Origin: Schlegelella_A sp035493195
GTDB taxonomy: Bacteria; Pseudomonadota; Gammaproteobacteria; Burkholderiales; Burkholderiaceae_C
Direction: 5' to 3'
NCBI GenBank assembly: GCA_035493195.1
Contig: DATJIM010000449.1
Span: 1 to 5,981, forward strand
Length of the DNA stretch: 5,981 nucleotides
The notes beneath the pieces are model-generated. The model did not search any database, was not told where the DNA came from, and saw only the letters and a program-made list of their open reading frames with translations. Below are positions 1-5,345 of the stretch, piece after piece. Positions within the stretch are counted from its first letter, which is position 1; each line of letters starts with the position of its first letter. The position numbers and the translations under genes are program-made.

Positions 1-1
1 C

Positions 2-1555
2 TGGCTCGTCCCCGCCGTCGCGATCGCGATCGCGGCGTCGATGCTCGTTCGCAGCGTCTTTCTCACCGGGCCGCGGATCGAGATCGAATTCAAGTCGGCC
101 GATGGCGTCGAGGCCGGCAAGACCGAGGTCCGCTACAAGGAAGTCGTGATCGGCAAGGTCGTCGGCGTCGCGCTGCGCGACGACCGCGAGCGCGTCGTCG
201 TCGTCGTCCAACTCGACCAGAGCGCGGCGAGGTTCGCCGTCGAAGACACGACGTTCTGGGTCGTCAAGCCGCGCATCGGCACCGGCGGCGTGAGCGGCCT
301 GGGCACGCTGTTCTCGGGCGCCTACATCGGCACCGACGCCGGCGTGTCGACGCGATCTCGCAGCGAGTTCGTCGGCCTCGAGGCGCCGCCGCTGGTGCTG
401 CGCGGCGAGCCGGGAGCGATCTTCGTGCTGCGCGCGAGCGACCTCGGCTCGCTCGACGTCGGCTCGCCCGTCTTCTACCGGCGCACGCAGGTCGGCCGCC
501 TGGTCGGCTACACGCTCGATGCCGACCGCGACGAGCTGACCGTGAAGGTCTTCATCGAGGCACCGTACCCGAAGCTGGTGACGACGAACAGCCGCTTCTG
601 GAACGCGAGCGGAATCGACCTGACGCTGAACGCGAGCGGCCTCACCGTCAACACGCAGACGCTGGTGTCGATCCTCGCCGGCGGCGTTGCCTTCGAAACG
701 CCGACCGACGGAACGCGGGCGACGCCGGCGCCGGAGAACAGCGTCTTCGCGCTCTTCAACGACCGCCGCTCCGCGCTCGCTCCGCCCGACGGCAGCGCGC
801 TGCCGCTGCGGATGTCATTCGACCAGTCGGTCCGGGGCCTCGTGCCGGGAGCGACGATCGACTTGCTCGGCGTCGACATCGGGCGCGTGCGCACCGTCGC
901 GCTCGATTACGACGCCAAGCGCAAGCGCTTCCCGGTCGAGGTCGTCGCCGACATCTTCCCGACGCGACTCGGCCCGGTGCGCTCGGCGCTGCTGCGCGAC
1001 GTGCACGGCGCCGGCGATGCCGCTGTGCTCCAGCAACTCGTCGCCAACGGGCTCCGCGCGCAGCTGCGCACCGGCAACCTTCTCACCGGCCAGCTCTACG
1101 TCGCACTCGACTTCATTCCCGGCCCGCCGCGCACGGCGACGATCGACGACGACGGATCGGTGCGCTTGCCGACCGCGCCGGGCACCTTGAGCGAGCTGCA
1201 GCCGCAGATCGCCGAGATCGTGCAAAAGGTCAGCAAGATCCCGTTCGACGAGATCGGCCGTGACCTGAGGACGACGCTGGCGAGCGCGAGCAAGGCGATC
1301 AACCAGCTGTCGCCGGAAGCGCAGAAGGCGCTCGCCGAGGTCCAGCGCACGCTGCAGCGCACGCAGGCGACGCTCGAAAGCCTCGACCGCAACGTCGCCG
1401 ACCCGAGCGCACCGGTGCAGCGCAACCTCGAGGAGACGCTGCTCGAGCTGCAGCGCACGTCTCGCGCTCTGCGCCTGCTCTCCGACTATCTGCAACAGCA
1501 TCCCGAGGCGCTGCTGCGCGGCAAGCCCGCCGACGCGCCGGTGCCGCAACGCTGA
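2..1555 (+). CDS. pqiB: Intermembrane transport protein PqiB (three MCE domains), 5'-partial
   Basis: Inner-membrane-anchored, periplasmic MCE protein. In the E. coli PqiABC system PqiB forms a hexameric tube carrying lipids between inner and outer membrane. The reading frame is open to the left edge, so the start lies outside the window. The visible 517 residues begin inside the N-terminal membrane helix (WLVPAVAIAIAAS), and the ATG at 41 is internal, not the start. Three MCE repeats follow, each with the family's GxxVxxxxVxIGxV-like core: about residues 22-112 (ADGVEAGKTEVRYKEVVIG), 135-235 (LDVGSPVFYRRTQVGRLVGY) and 267-373 (LVPGATIDLLGVDIGRV). The C-terminal part, about 395-495, is helical and coiled-coil-like, as in the PqiB needle, and ends in YLQQHPEALLRGK, a typical MCE ending. 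The length fits PqiB (E. coli about 546 aa), so only a short cytosolic stretch is missing. pqiC follows after 13 nt, supporting an operon. PqiA is not visible. The family is certain; the exact subtype is very likely. Confidence 0.95.
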   Translation, partial: WLVPAVAIAIAASMLVRSVFLTGPRIEIEFKSADGVEAGKTEVRYKEVVIGKVVGVALRDDRERVVVVVQLDQSAARFAVEDTTFWVVKPRIGTGGVSGLGTLFSGAYIGTDAGVSTRSRSEFVGLEAPPLVLRGEPGAIFVLRASDLGSLDVGSPVFYRRTQVGRLVGYTLDADRDELTVKVFIEAPYPKLVTTNSRFWNASGIDLTLNASGLTVNTQTLVSILAGGVAFETPTDGTRATPAPENSVFALFNDRRSALAPPDGSALPLRMSFDQSVRGLVPGATIDLLGVDIGRVRTVALDYDAKRKRFPVEVVADIFPTRLGPVRSALLRDVHGAGDAAVLQQLVANGLRAQLRTGNLLTGQLYVALDFIPGPPRTATIDDDGSVRLPTAPGTLSELQPQIAEIVQKVSKIPFDEIGRDLRTTLASASKAINQLSPEAQKALAEVQRTLQRTQATLESLDRNVADPSAPVQRNLEETLLELQRTSRALRLLSDYLQQHPEALLRGKPADAPVPQR

Positions 1556-1568
1556 CCGGGCCCTTCGC

Positions 1569-2225
1569 ATGCGAGCACGTCCGCTCTTCCGATTCGATTC
1601 GCGACGCGTCACAGGCGCCTTGCTCGGCTGCGCGGTGCTGGCGCTCGCCGCCTGCGGCACGCCGCCGGTGACGCACTACTACAGCCTGATGCCCGATGAG
1701 ATCGCGCCGCGCGCTGCGACGTCGCGGCCGGCAGCCGGCGCGGTGATCCTGCTCGAGCCGGTGCGAGTCCCGGTGCAGGTCGACCAGCCGCAGTGGGTCG
1801 TCCGCCTGCCCGACGACAGCGTCGCGGTGCTCGAGCAGGAGCGCTGGACGACAGCGCTGCGCGACGAGTTCCAGGCGGCGCTGCTCGAGGAGCTGATCGT
1901 CGGGCAAAGGATGATCGACGCGCGCACGCTGCCGTCGCCGGGCACGCCGCCGTGGCGGATCGCGGTCGACGTGCGACGCTTCGACTCGATGCCCGGTCGC
2001 GAGGCGCGGATCGAGGGCTCGTGGACGATCCAGGGCAGCGGCGGCCGTGGCGCCGCGTCGCGCTGCGAGTGGCTGCTGCGCGAGCCCGCTCCCGGACCGC
2101 TGTCCGCCCTGGCACCGGCGCACCGTCGCGCGATCGCGCGTCTCGCCGACGCCATCGCCGAGGCGCTCGCGCGCGTCGCACGCGGCGAGCCGGCTGCGTG
2201 TCCGTCGGCCGACGAGCGCCGCTGA
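1569..2225 (+). CDS. pqiC: PqiC-like lipoprotein (ABC-type transport auxiliary lipoprotein, DUF330)
   Basis: Outer-membrane lipoprotein that serves as the outer-membrane partner of the PqiB tube in the PqiABC lipid-transport system. The 218-aa product has an arginine-containing n-region, a hydrophobic core and a lipobox L26-A27-A28-C29. The residue after the cysteine is Gly, not Asp, which fits sorting to the outer membrane. The mature part opens with THYYSL, the usual beginning of DUF330 proteins. It also carries the QPQWVVRLPDD and LEQERWTTALRDEF region, corresponding to the conserved mid-domain strand and helix of the family. It is slightly longer than E. coli PqiC (187 aa), with an Arg/Ala-rich C-terminus. 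The ATG at 1569 was chosen because it gives a complete signal peptide and lies 13 nt after pqiB. No good Shine-Dalgarno is visible, so translation may depend on coupling to pqiB. Identification rests on the lipobox, the conserved segments and the linkage to pqiB. Confidence 0.9.
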   Translation: MRARPLFRFDSRRVTGALLGCAVLALAACGTPPVTHYYSLMPDEIAPRAATSRPAAGAVILLEPVRVPVQVDQPQWVVRLPDDSVAVLEQERWTTALRDEFQAALLEELIVGQRMIDARTLPSPGTPPWRIAVDVRRFDSMPGREARIEGSWTIQGSGGRGAASRCEWLLREPAPGPLSALAPAHRRAIARLADAIAEALARVARGEPAACPSADERR

Positions 2226-2293
2226 GCCCGCGACCTCGACGACGAACGCGAACAGCAGCTTGGCGGTGGCGACCTTGCAACCGCGCCGGCAGA
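2226..2293. other. Convergent intergenic gap between pqiC and the BON gene
   Basis: This is the 68-nt space between two converging genes. The only secondary structure I find is a weak stem, GGCGGT (2262-2267) against ACCGC (2280-2284) with a bulge beyond it. No T-run follows on either strand, so it does not qualify as an intrinsic terminator. Confidence 0.6.
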
Positions 2294-2608
2294 TCAGGGG
2301 CGGACGGCGATGTTGTTCTGCACCGTCTTCACGCCCTTGACCTTCATCGCGATGTTCTCCGCGGTCTGCTTCTCGAGCCGGTCCTTCGCGAATCCCGAGA
2401 GCTGGACGTTGCCGTTGAGCGTCTCGACGCCGATCGCCGCGGCGTCGACCGCCTTGTCCTCGACCATCCGCGCCTTGATCGTCGTCGTGATCGCCGAGTC
2501 GTCGACGTAGGCGCCGACGGTCTCCTGGCGGCGCTCGATCGCGCAGCCGGAAGCGAGCGCGACCGAGATCGCTGCGAGGATGGTGGCGCGGGCGGTGCGA
2601 AGCGTCAT
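2294..2608 (-). CDS. Single-BON-domain lipoprotein (OsmY-related)
   Basis: A 104-aa secreted protein, probably a periplasm-facing lipoprotein. The first 22 residues are a signal peptide ending in lipobox L18-A19-S20-G21-C22, with Ala next, which is compatible with outer-membrane sorting. Residues about 37-103 form one BON domain. It opens with DDSAITTTIKARM, has the characteristic VETLNGNVQLSGFA strand-turn-strand around residues 61-74, and ends KVKGVKTVQNNIAVRP. BON domains are thought to bind phospholipid surfaces; the two-BON E. coli protein OsmY is periplasmic and induced by osmotic stress and stationary phase. Here there is only one copy. AGGAG sits 5 nt upstream of the ATG. The gene is the last of a three-gene unit, 32 nt after the ferritin-like gene's stop. 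The BON and lipoprotein calls are firm; the stress role is inferred from family and context. Confidence 0.92.
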   Translation of the reverse strand: MTLRTARATILAAISVALASGCAIERRQETVGAYVDDSAITTTIKARMVEDKAVDAAAIGVETLNGNVQLSGFAKDRLEKQTAENIAMKVKGVKTVQNNIAVRP

Positions 2609-2613
2609 CGTCT

Positions 2614-2618
2614 CTCCT
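2614..2618 (-). promoter_or_regulatory. Ribosome binding site of the BON gene
   Basis: AGGAG on the minus strand, 5 nt before the ATG at 2608. It fixes the start that gives the signal peptide and lipobox. Confidence 0.75.
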
Positions 2619-2640
2619 GGGTCGCGTTGCAGTCAGGCGA

Positions 2641-3210
2641 TCATTCGCTCAGCCAGTCGCTCAGCTCCTCGGCGTGTTCCTGCTCCTGGCTGAGGATCGA
2701 CTCGAGGATGCGCCGCGTCGTCGAGTCCTTGTCGCCGATCAGCCGGATCATCTGCGAATACGCCTCGATCGCGACACGCTCGGCGACCAGGTTGGCGCGG
2801 ATCATCGCCTGCAGGTCGGTCGACGCATCGTAGTCGGCATGGCTGCGCTCGAGCAGCGACGACGGCTGGAAGTCGGGCTCGCCGCCGAGCTGGACGATCC
2901 GCTCGGCGAGCATGTCGCCGTGCGCCGTCTCCTCGTTGGCGTGGACGAGGAACTCCTCCGCGATCTTCGGCGAGGCGAGCCCCTTGGCGGTGAAGTAGTG
3001 GCGCTTGTAGCGCAGCGTGCACACGATCTCGGTGGCGAGCGCGTCGTTGAGCAGCTCGATGATGTCTTCGCGCCACGGCCCGTAGCTCGGCGTGACGGCG
3101 CCGCCTTCGAGGCTGCGCTTGGCGGCCTCGAGCGCGCTCTCGTCGAGACGCAGCCGCTCGCCGCTGGCTTGTGCCGGCGTTGCCGGCTTGTTGGTGGTGG
3201 TGGTGTTCAT
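2641..3210 (-). CDS. Ferritin-like di-iron protein (bacterioferritin/Dps-like)
   Basis: A 189-aa cytosolic four-helix-bundle protein of the ferritin-like superfamily, probably iron-storing, iron-oxidising or peroxide-consuming. A complete di-iron ligand set in bacterioferritin order is visible: E61 (LATEIVCTLRY), E94 with H97 (EETAH), E144 (VAERVAIEAY) and E176 with H179 (EQEHAEEL). No haem-ligating Met could be assigned. The roughly 45-residue N-terminal extension is polar (NTTTTNKPATPAQAS), longer than in classical bacterioferritin. The start at 3210 was chosen because its ATG overlaps the TGA of the DUF1328 gene as ATGA. The open frame runs further upstream to 3378, but that part is the Arg-rich shadow of the DUF1328 gene. 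Only a weak GAG lies before this ATG, so translational coupling is likely. The superfamily is certain; the exact substrate and any cage assembly are not. Confidence 0.92.
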   Translation of the reverse strand: MNTTTTNKPATPAQASGERLRLDESALEAAKRSLEGGAVTPSYGPWREDIIELLNDALATEIVCTLRYKRHYFTAKGLASPKIAEEFLVHANEETAHGDMLAERIVQLGGEPDFQPSSLLERSHADYDASTDLQAMIRANLVAERVAIEAYSQMIRLIGDKDSTTRRILESILSQEQEHAEELSDWLSE

Positions 3211-3386
3211 TTGCTCGAGATCGCCTTGGCGCCGAGCAGTGCGAACAGCAGCACGGCCACGAAGAGGACGAGGAAGACGACGAACAGGATCTTGGCGATT
3301 CCGGCAGCGCCCGCGGCGATGCCGGTGAACCCGAACATCCCGGCGACCAGGGCGATGACCGCAAAAATGATGGCCCACTTCAGCAT
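3207..3386 (-). CDS. DUF1328 small inner-membrane protein (YtjA-like)
   Basis: A 59-aa protein made almost entirely of two membrane helices, about residues 4-24 and 30-52, joined by a Gly/Ala-rich turn (TGIAAGAAGIAK) and ending in a short basic tail (GAKAISSK). The opening MLKWAIIFAVIALVAGMFGF and the KILFVVFLVLF segment match the pattern of E. coli YtjA (53 aa), the DUF1328 reference. Its function is unknown; it is a conserved membrane protein often found beside stress genes. AAGGAG lies 6 nt before the ATG at 3386, which sets the start against a longer open frame to 3455. It is the first gene of the unit and its TGA overlaps the ferritin-like ATG (ATGA, 3207-3210), so the two proteins are probably made in linked amounts. 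Confidence 0.93.
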   Translation of the reverse strand: MLKWAIIFAVIALVAGMFGFTGIAAGAAGIAKILFVVFLVLFVAVLLFALLGAKAISSK

Positions 3387-3392
3387 GAGAGT

Positions 3393-3398
3393 CTCCTT
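3393..3398 (-). promoter_or_regulatory. Strong Shine-Dalgarno of the DUF1328 gene
   Basis: AAGGAG on the minus strand, 6 nt before the ATG at 3386. It selects this start over the upstream in-frame ATG at 3455. Confidence 0.85.
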
Positions 3399-3426
3399 GG
3401 GGGATGGCAGCCTTTGCCGGCGGCGC

Positions 3427-3458
3427 CGGTCAGGCTGACCGAACAGCACGAACACTGT
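3427..3458 (-). promoter_or_regulatory. Two adjacent dyads in the leader of the DUF1328 unit (candidate operator)
   Basis: A perfect 15-nt dyad CGGTCAG-G-CTGACCG spans 3427-3441. Directly beside it is ACAG-N8-CTGT (3443-3458). The second overlaps a possible minus-strand -10 element TACAGT (3454-3459, four of six matches to TATAAT) lying 67 nt before the start codon; I find no good -35. The order ACAG-N8-CTGT is the inverse of the LexA box, so it is not LexA. The first dyad could instead act as an RNA hairpin in the leader. The symmetry is seen directly; the function is a guess. Confidence 0.3.
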
Positions 3459-3550
3459 ACGGACCGGGCGTTGTGCGTTGCATCAGAGCCGCGCGTGGTC
3501 CCCTGTAGGACAGGTGCGGCCGCCTGCGTAGCCCGTCAGTGGGTTGCGCG

Positions 3551-3579
3551 GAAAAAAAAACGCGCCGAAGCGCGTTTTT
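3551..3579 (-). terminator. Intrinsic terminator with UUCG tetraloop, ends the 5167-3662 unit
   Basis: Read on the minus strand, a perfect 10-bp inverted repeat AAAAACGCGC / GCGCGTTTTT (arms 3570-3579 and 3556-3565) encloses the loop TTCG (3566-3569), giving the extra-stable C(UUCG)G tetraloop. Nine T residues follow on that strand (3552-3560). It lies about 83 nt after the stop of the 239-aa gene and before the DUF1328 leader, so it ends leftward transcription and insulates the next unit. On the plus strand it also reads as a hairpin followed by five T, but no plus-strand gene lies to its left within reach. Confidence 0.9.
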
Positions 3580-3661
3580 GGAAGACCCCACGGAGGGAGA
3601 CCGGTCGATTGCCGCGCGGGCGGGTCGACAAGGGGTCGTTGGGAGGTAACCGTCGCTGGAC

Positions 3662-4381
3662 CTACGGCAAATTCGGTGCCCGCTCGCGCTCGTTCGCCGA
3701 CGTGTGTGCCGCCGGGGCGGCCGAGCTGGAAGAACCCGCCGCCGTCGTCGACGCGCGCGCGCGGCGGCCGCGGCGCGACTTGCCGGCGAGCGACGGGCCC
3801 GCGAGCATTTGCAGCCAGGACTCGACGGGCATCCTGCGCAGCGCGTGGCTCGCCAGCTGCGGCACCAGGCCGACGAAGAGCGCCGGTCGGAGCAGCCAGC
3901 GCCACGGCTTGACGAGGAGCAGCAGTGCGCCGGCGGCGGCGGCGCCGAACACGAGGCCGAGCGGGTTGCGCTCGGCGATCGGTTGCACGAGCTTGCGCGA
4001 CGCATCCTCGGCGACGAGGCCGGCGGTGCGCAGCGGATGGGTGTCCCACCAATCCTCGACCGTCTCGAGGATGAACTCGGCGCCGGGCAGCTCGCGCAGG
4101 CGGTCGAGCAGGCGATCGCCGAGATTGCCGACCGACTCGGGAATGATCGACGGGCGCTTCGGCGGATGTGCGATGTCCATCATCGCCAGCCGCAGCGCAC
4201 CGCGCGAGGCCGCCAGGCGGTCGGTCGCGGGGACGTCGTTGAGTTCGTCCTTGGCGCGGCGCGCCGCATCGCTGACGGCGTCGGCGGCGGCGCGGGCCTC
4301 GCCGGCGACGCGTGCTCCGGCGGCAGCGACGCGGTCCTTGGCCGCAGTCGCTGCGTCGGCTGGTGAAGCGACGGTGCTCAC
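3662..4381 (-). CDS. Membrane protein of unknown function, third gene of the YqjD/YqjE-like unit
   Basis: A 239-aa protein I cannot assign to a named family. Residues 1-50 are an Ala-rich amphipathic helix (AKDRVAAAGARVAGEARAA) resembling DUF883/YqjD N-termini. Residues about 75-140 form a soluble, conserved-looking middle with WWDTHPLRTAGLVAED. Two hydrophobic segments follow, about 141-157 (LGLVFGAAAAGALLLLV) and 164-177, with KPWRWLLRP between them. The tail from about 200 is basic (KSRRGRRARA), then Ser/Ala-rich. The start is GTG at 4381, overlapping the holin-like gene's TGA (GTGA, 4378-4381). The open frame continues upstream to 4648, but that part is the shadow of the holin-like gene. 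By position it corresponds to the slot of E. coli yqjK in yqjCDEK, but it is longer and I see no clear YqjK similarity. It probably acts at the inner membrane with its two neighbours. The gene is firm; its role is unknown. Confidence 0.85.
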   Translation of the reverse strand: MSTVASPADAATAAKDRVAAAGARVAGEARAAADAVSDAARRAKDELNDVPATDRLAASRGALRLAMMDIAHPPKRPSIIPESVGNLGDRLLDRLRELPGAEFILETVEDWWDTHPLRTAGLVAEDASRKLVQPIAERNPLGLVFGAAAAGALLLLVKPWRWLLRPALFVGLVPQLASHALRRMPVESWLQMLAGPSLAGKSRRGRRARASTTAAGSSSSAAPAAHTSANERERAPNLP

Positions 4382-4758
4382 GACGCGACCTCGCGCAGCA
4401 TCGCCATGTCGGCGTTGATCTGCTTTTTGACCGTCGCGAACGCGTTCTCGATCGGCTTCGCGCGCGCCACCACGACGCAGATCGCGCCGAGCACGAACGG
4501 TGTCAGCGGAACGACGAGAAGCGCCCAGCCGGCCGAATAGTCGCTCGCCGGCACCGTCGCGCGCAGCATCAGCGCGACCCCGACCAGCACCAGACCGACG
4601 AGGAAGAGGACGAGCGCACCGACGTAGAGGCCGATCCGTGTCAGCCACGCCGTCGACACCTTGTTCACCTCCTCGCCGACGAGGGCGGCGTAGTTCTCGA
4701 CGTGATCGCCGATCAGGTGCGGCTGGGTCGCCGCCAGCCGCAGCAGGGGGTGGATCAT
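4378..4758 (-). CDS. Phage holin family / YqjE-like inner-membrane protein
   Basis: A 126-aa protein with an amphipathic N-terminal region (residues 1-40, including GDHVENYAALVGEEVNKV), two membrane helices at about 42-66 (LYVGALVLFLVGLVLVGVAL) and 77-98, and a charged cytosolic tail (KPIENAFATVKKQINADM). This is the layout of the 'phage holin family' (Phage_holin_3_6, which includes E. coli YqjE). The name is historical: there is no endolysin, spanin or other phage gene nearby, and the chromosomal setting after a DUF883 gene is the standard YqjD-YqjE pairing. The ATG at 4758 is 16 nt after the DUF883 stop. The Shine-Dalgarno is weak (GGGTCG). It overlaps the next gene by GTGA. Molecular function is unknown. 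Family call is confident; a lytic role is unlikely. Confidence 0.88.
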   Translation of the reverse strand: MIHPLLRLAATQPHLIGDHVENYAALVGEEVNKVSTAWLTRIGLYVGALVLFLVGLVLVGVALMLRATVPASDYSAGWALLVVPLTPFVLGAICVVVARAKPIENAFATVKKQINADMAMLREVAS

Positions 4759-4774
4759 GGCGCGACCCGCGTCG

Positions 4775-5167
4775 TCAGTCGCGCGAGCGGCTGATGAGCG
4801 TGATCAGGCCCATCAGCAGCGCGCCGGTCGCGGCAGCGATCAGCATCGCCTTGATCGGCTCGTCCTTGACGTAGGCGACGGTCATGTCCTGCGCCTGCGC
4901 CGCGCGATCGCGCAGTTGCTGCGAGGTGTCGCGCACCGCATCCATGCCGCGGCGCGCGGCGGCCTCGGCCTGCGAAGCCACCTTGTTCAGCATCGGCCCG
5001 GCCTTGCTGCGAACGCCTTCGACGGTGTCGGACAGGCGGTCGAGCGCCTGGTCGGTCGCGCGCTGCGTCGAACGGATCGCGCCCTGCGTCGCGTTCGCGG
5101 CGTTGTCGGTCATCTCTTGCGCTTGCTGAGCCTGAGACTTGATTCCCGTGGTGTTTCCCGTGTCCAT
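4775..5167 (-). CDS. DUF883 (YqjD/ElaB-like) membrane-anchored protein
   Basis: A 130-aa protein. Residues 1-95 are polar, Ala/Gln-rich and helical, with heptad-like spacing (SQAQQAQEM, QRATDQALDRLSDTVEGV, ASQAEAAARRGMDAV), probably coiled coil. The C-terminus has the family hallmark: YVKDEP followed by one membrane helix (about 105-125, AMLIAAATGALLMGLITL) and a short basic end (SRSRD). In E. coli, YqjD, ElaB and YgaM are tail-anchored inner-membrane proteins that bind ribosomes in stationary phase and depend on RpoS. The ATG at 5167 was chosen because AAAGGA lies 6 nt upstream; the frame stays open to 5383 but without family-like sequence. It is the first gene of the three-gene unit. The family is well supported; ribosome binding is carried over from the E. 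coli relatives. Confidence 0.88.
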   Translation of the reverse strand: MDTGNTTGIKSQAQQAQEMTDNAANATQGAIRSTQRATDQALDRLSDTVEGVRSKAGPMLNKVASQAEAAARRGMDAVRDTSQQLRDRAAQAQDMTVAYVKDEPIKAMLIAAATGALLMGLITLISRSRD

Positions 5168-5173
5168 CGCTGG

Positions 5174-5179
5174 TCCTTT
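5174..5179 (-). promoter_or_regulatory. Ribosome binding site of the DUF883 gene
   Basis: AAAGGA on the minus strand, 6 nt before the ATG at 5167. It decides this start over in-frame candidates further upstream. Confidence 0.75.
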
Positions 5180-5265
5180 GCTGGTGGGGTGGCGGATTCC
5201 GCTTCTCGTGCCCGCAGGCCGGAAGAACGACAAGGAGCCCAGTGTGCGTTCCTCGTTGTCGGCGA

Positions 5266-5271
5266 AGCATA
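5266..5271 (-). promoter_or_regulatory. Possible -10 element (sigma-S-like) for the DUF883 unit
   Basis: The minus strand reads CCTATGCT, with TATGCT as -10 hexamer (four of six matches) preceded by C, as sigma-S promoters prefer. No good -35 is present (best CCGACA at 19 nt). The start codon is about 98 nt downstream. An RpoS link would agree with E. coli yqjD/elaB, but a lone hexamer is weak evidence. Confidence 0.25.
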
Positions 5272-5289
5272 GGTGCTGCGCGCGCGCCT

Positions 5290-5323
5290 GTGTCGGGGGA
5301 CCCACCCGAGCCGGGTAGGACAC
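5290..5323. repeat. Nested inverted repeat after the kinase gene
   Basis: GTGTC (5290-5294) can pair with GACAC (5319-5323), and inside it ACCCG (5304-5308) with CGGGT (5312-5316) around an AGC loop. It lies 23 nt beyond the kinase stop. No T-run follows on the minus strand, so it is at most a weak or Rho-assisted 3' structure. Confidence 0.3.
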
Positions 5324-5345
5324 GACCGACACGTAAACCCGGCGT

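Noticed and set aside
194..208. GTC triplet repeat (five copies)
   Set aside because: It encodes a Val run in a beta strand of the first MCE domain and is ordinary GC-rich codon use, not a variable repeat.
815..1660. Long open frames opposite and overlapping pqiB, both strands
   Set aside because: They are Arg/Ala-rich, low-complexity translations typical of shadow frames in GC-rich DNA. The pqiB frame carries three clear MCE domains.
1793..2833. A 346-aa plus-strand open frame across pqiC and into the BON and ferritin-like genes
   Set aside because: It crosses three well-supported genes in the wrong frame and its translation shows no recognisable domain.
3443..3458. LexA/SOS box
   Set aside because: The symmetry is ACAG-N8-CTGT, the reverse of the CTGT-N8-ACAG LexA site.
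3642..3650. Shine-Dalgarno-like GGGAGGTAA on the plus strand
   Set aside because: No suitable start codon follows at a useful distance, and the region downstream is the minus-strand 239-aa gene.
3171..4418. A 415-aa plus-strand open frame across the ferritin-like, DUF1328 and 239-aa genes
   Set aside because: Ser/Arg/Ala-rich shadow without domains. It runs through the terminator hairpin at 3551-3579, and the minus-strand genes have ribosome sites and family motifs.
4378..4758. Phage holin, hence a prophage remnant or lysis cassette
   Set aside because: There is no endolysin, spanin, integrase or other phage gene nearby. The gene follows a DUF883 gene as yqjE follows yqjD, and base composition matches its neighbours.
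5245..5271. EcfG-type promoter (GGAAC ... CGTT) before the DUF883 gene
   Set aside because: GGAAC and CGTT are present on the minus strand but 18 nt apart instead of 16-17. EcfG is typical of alphaproteobacteria, which this window does not otherwise suggest.
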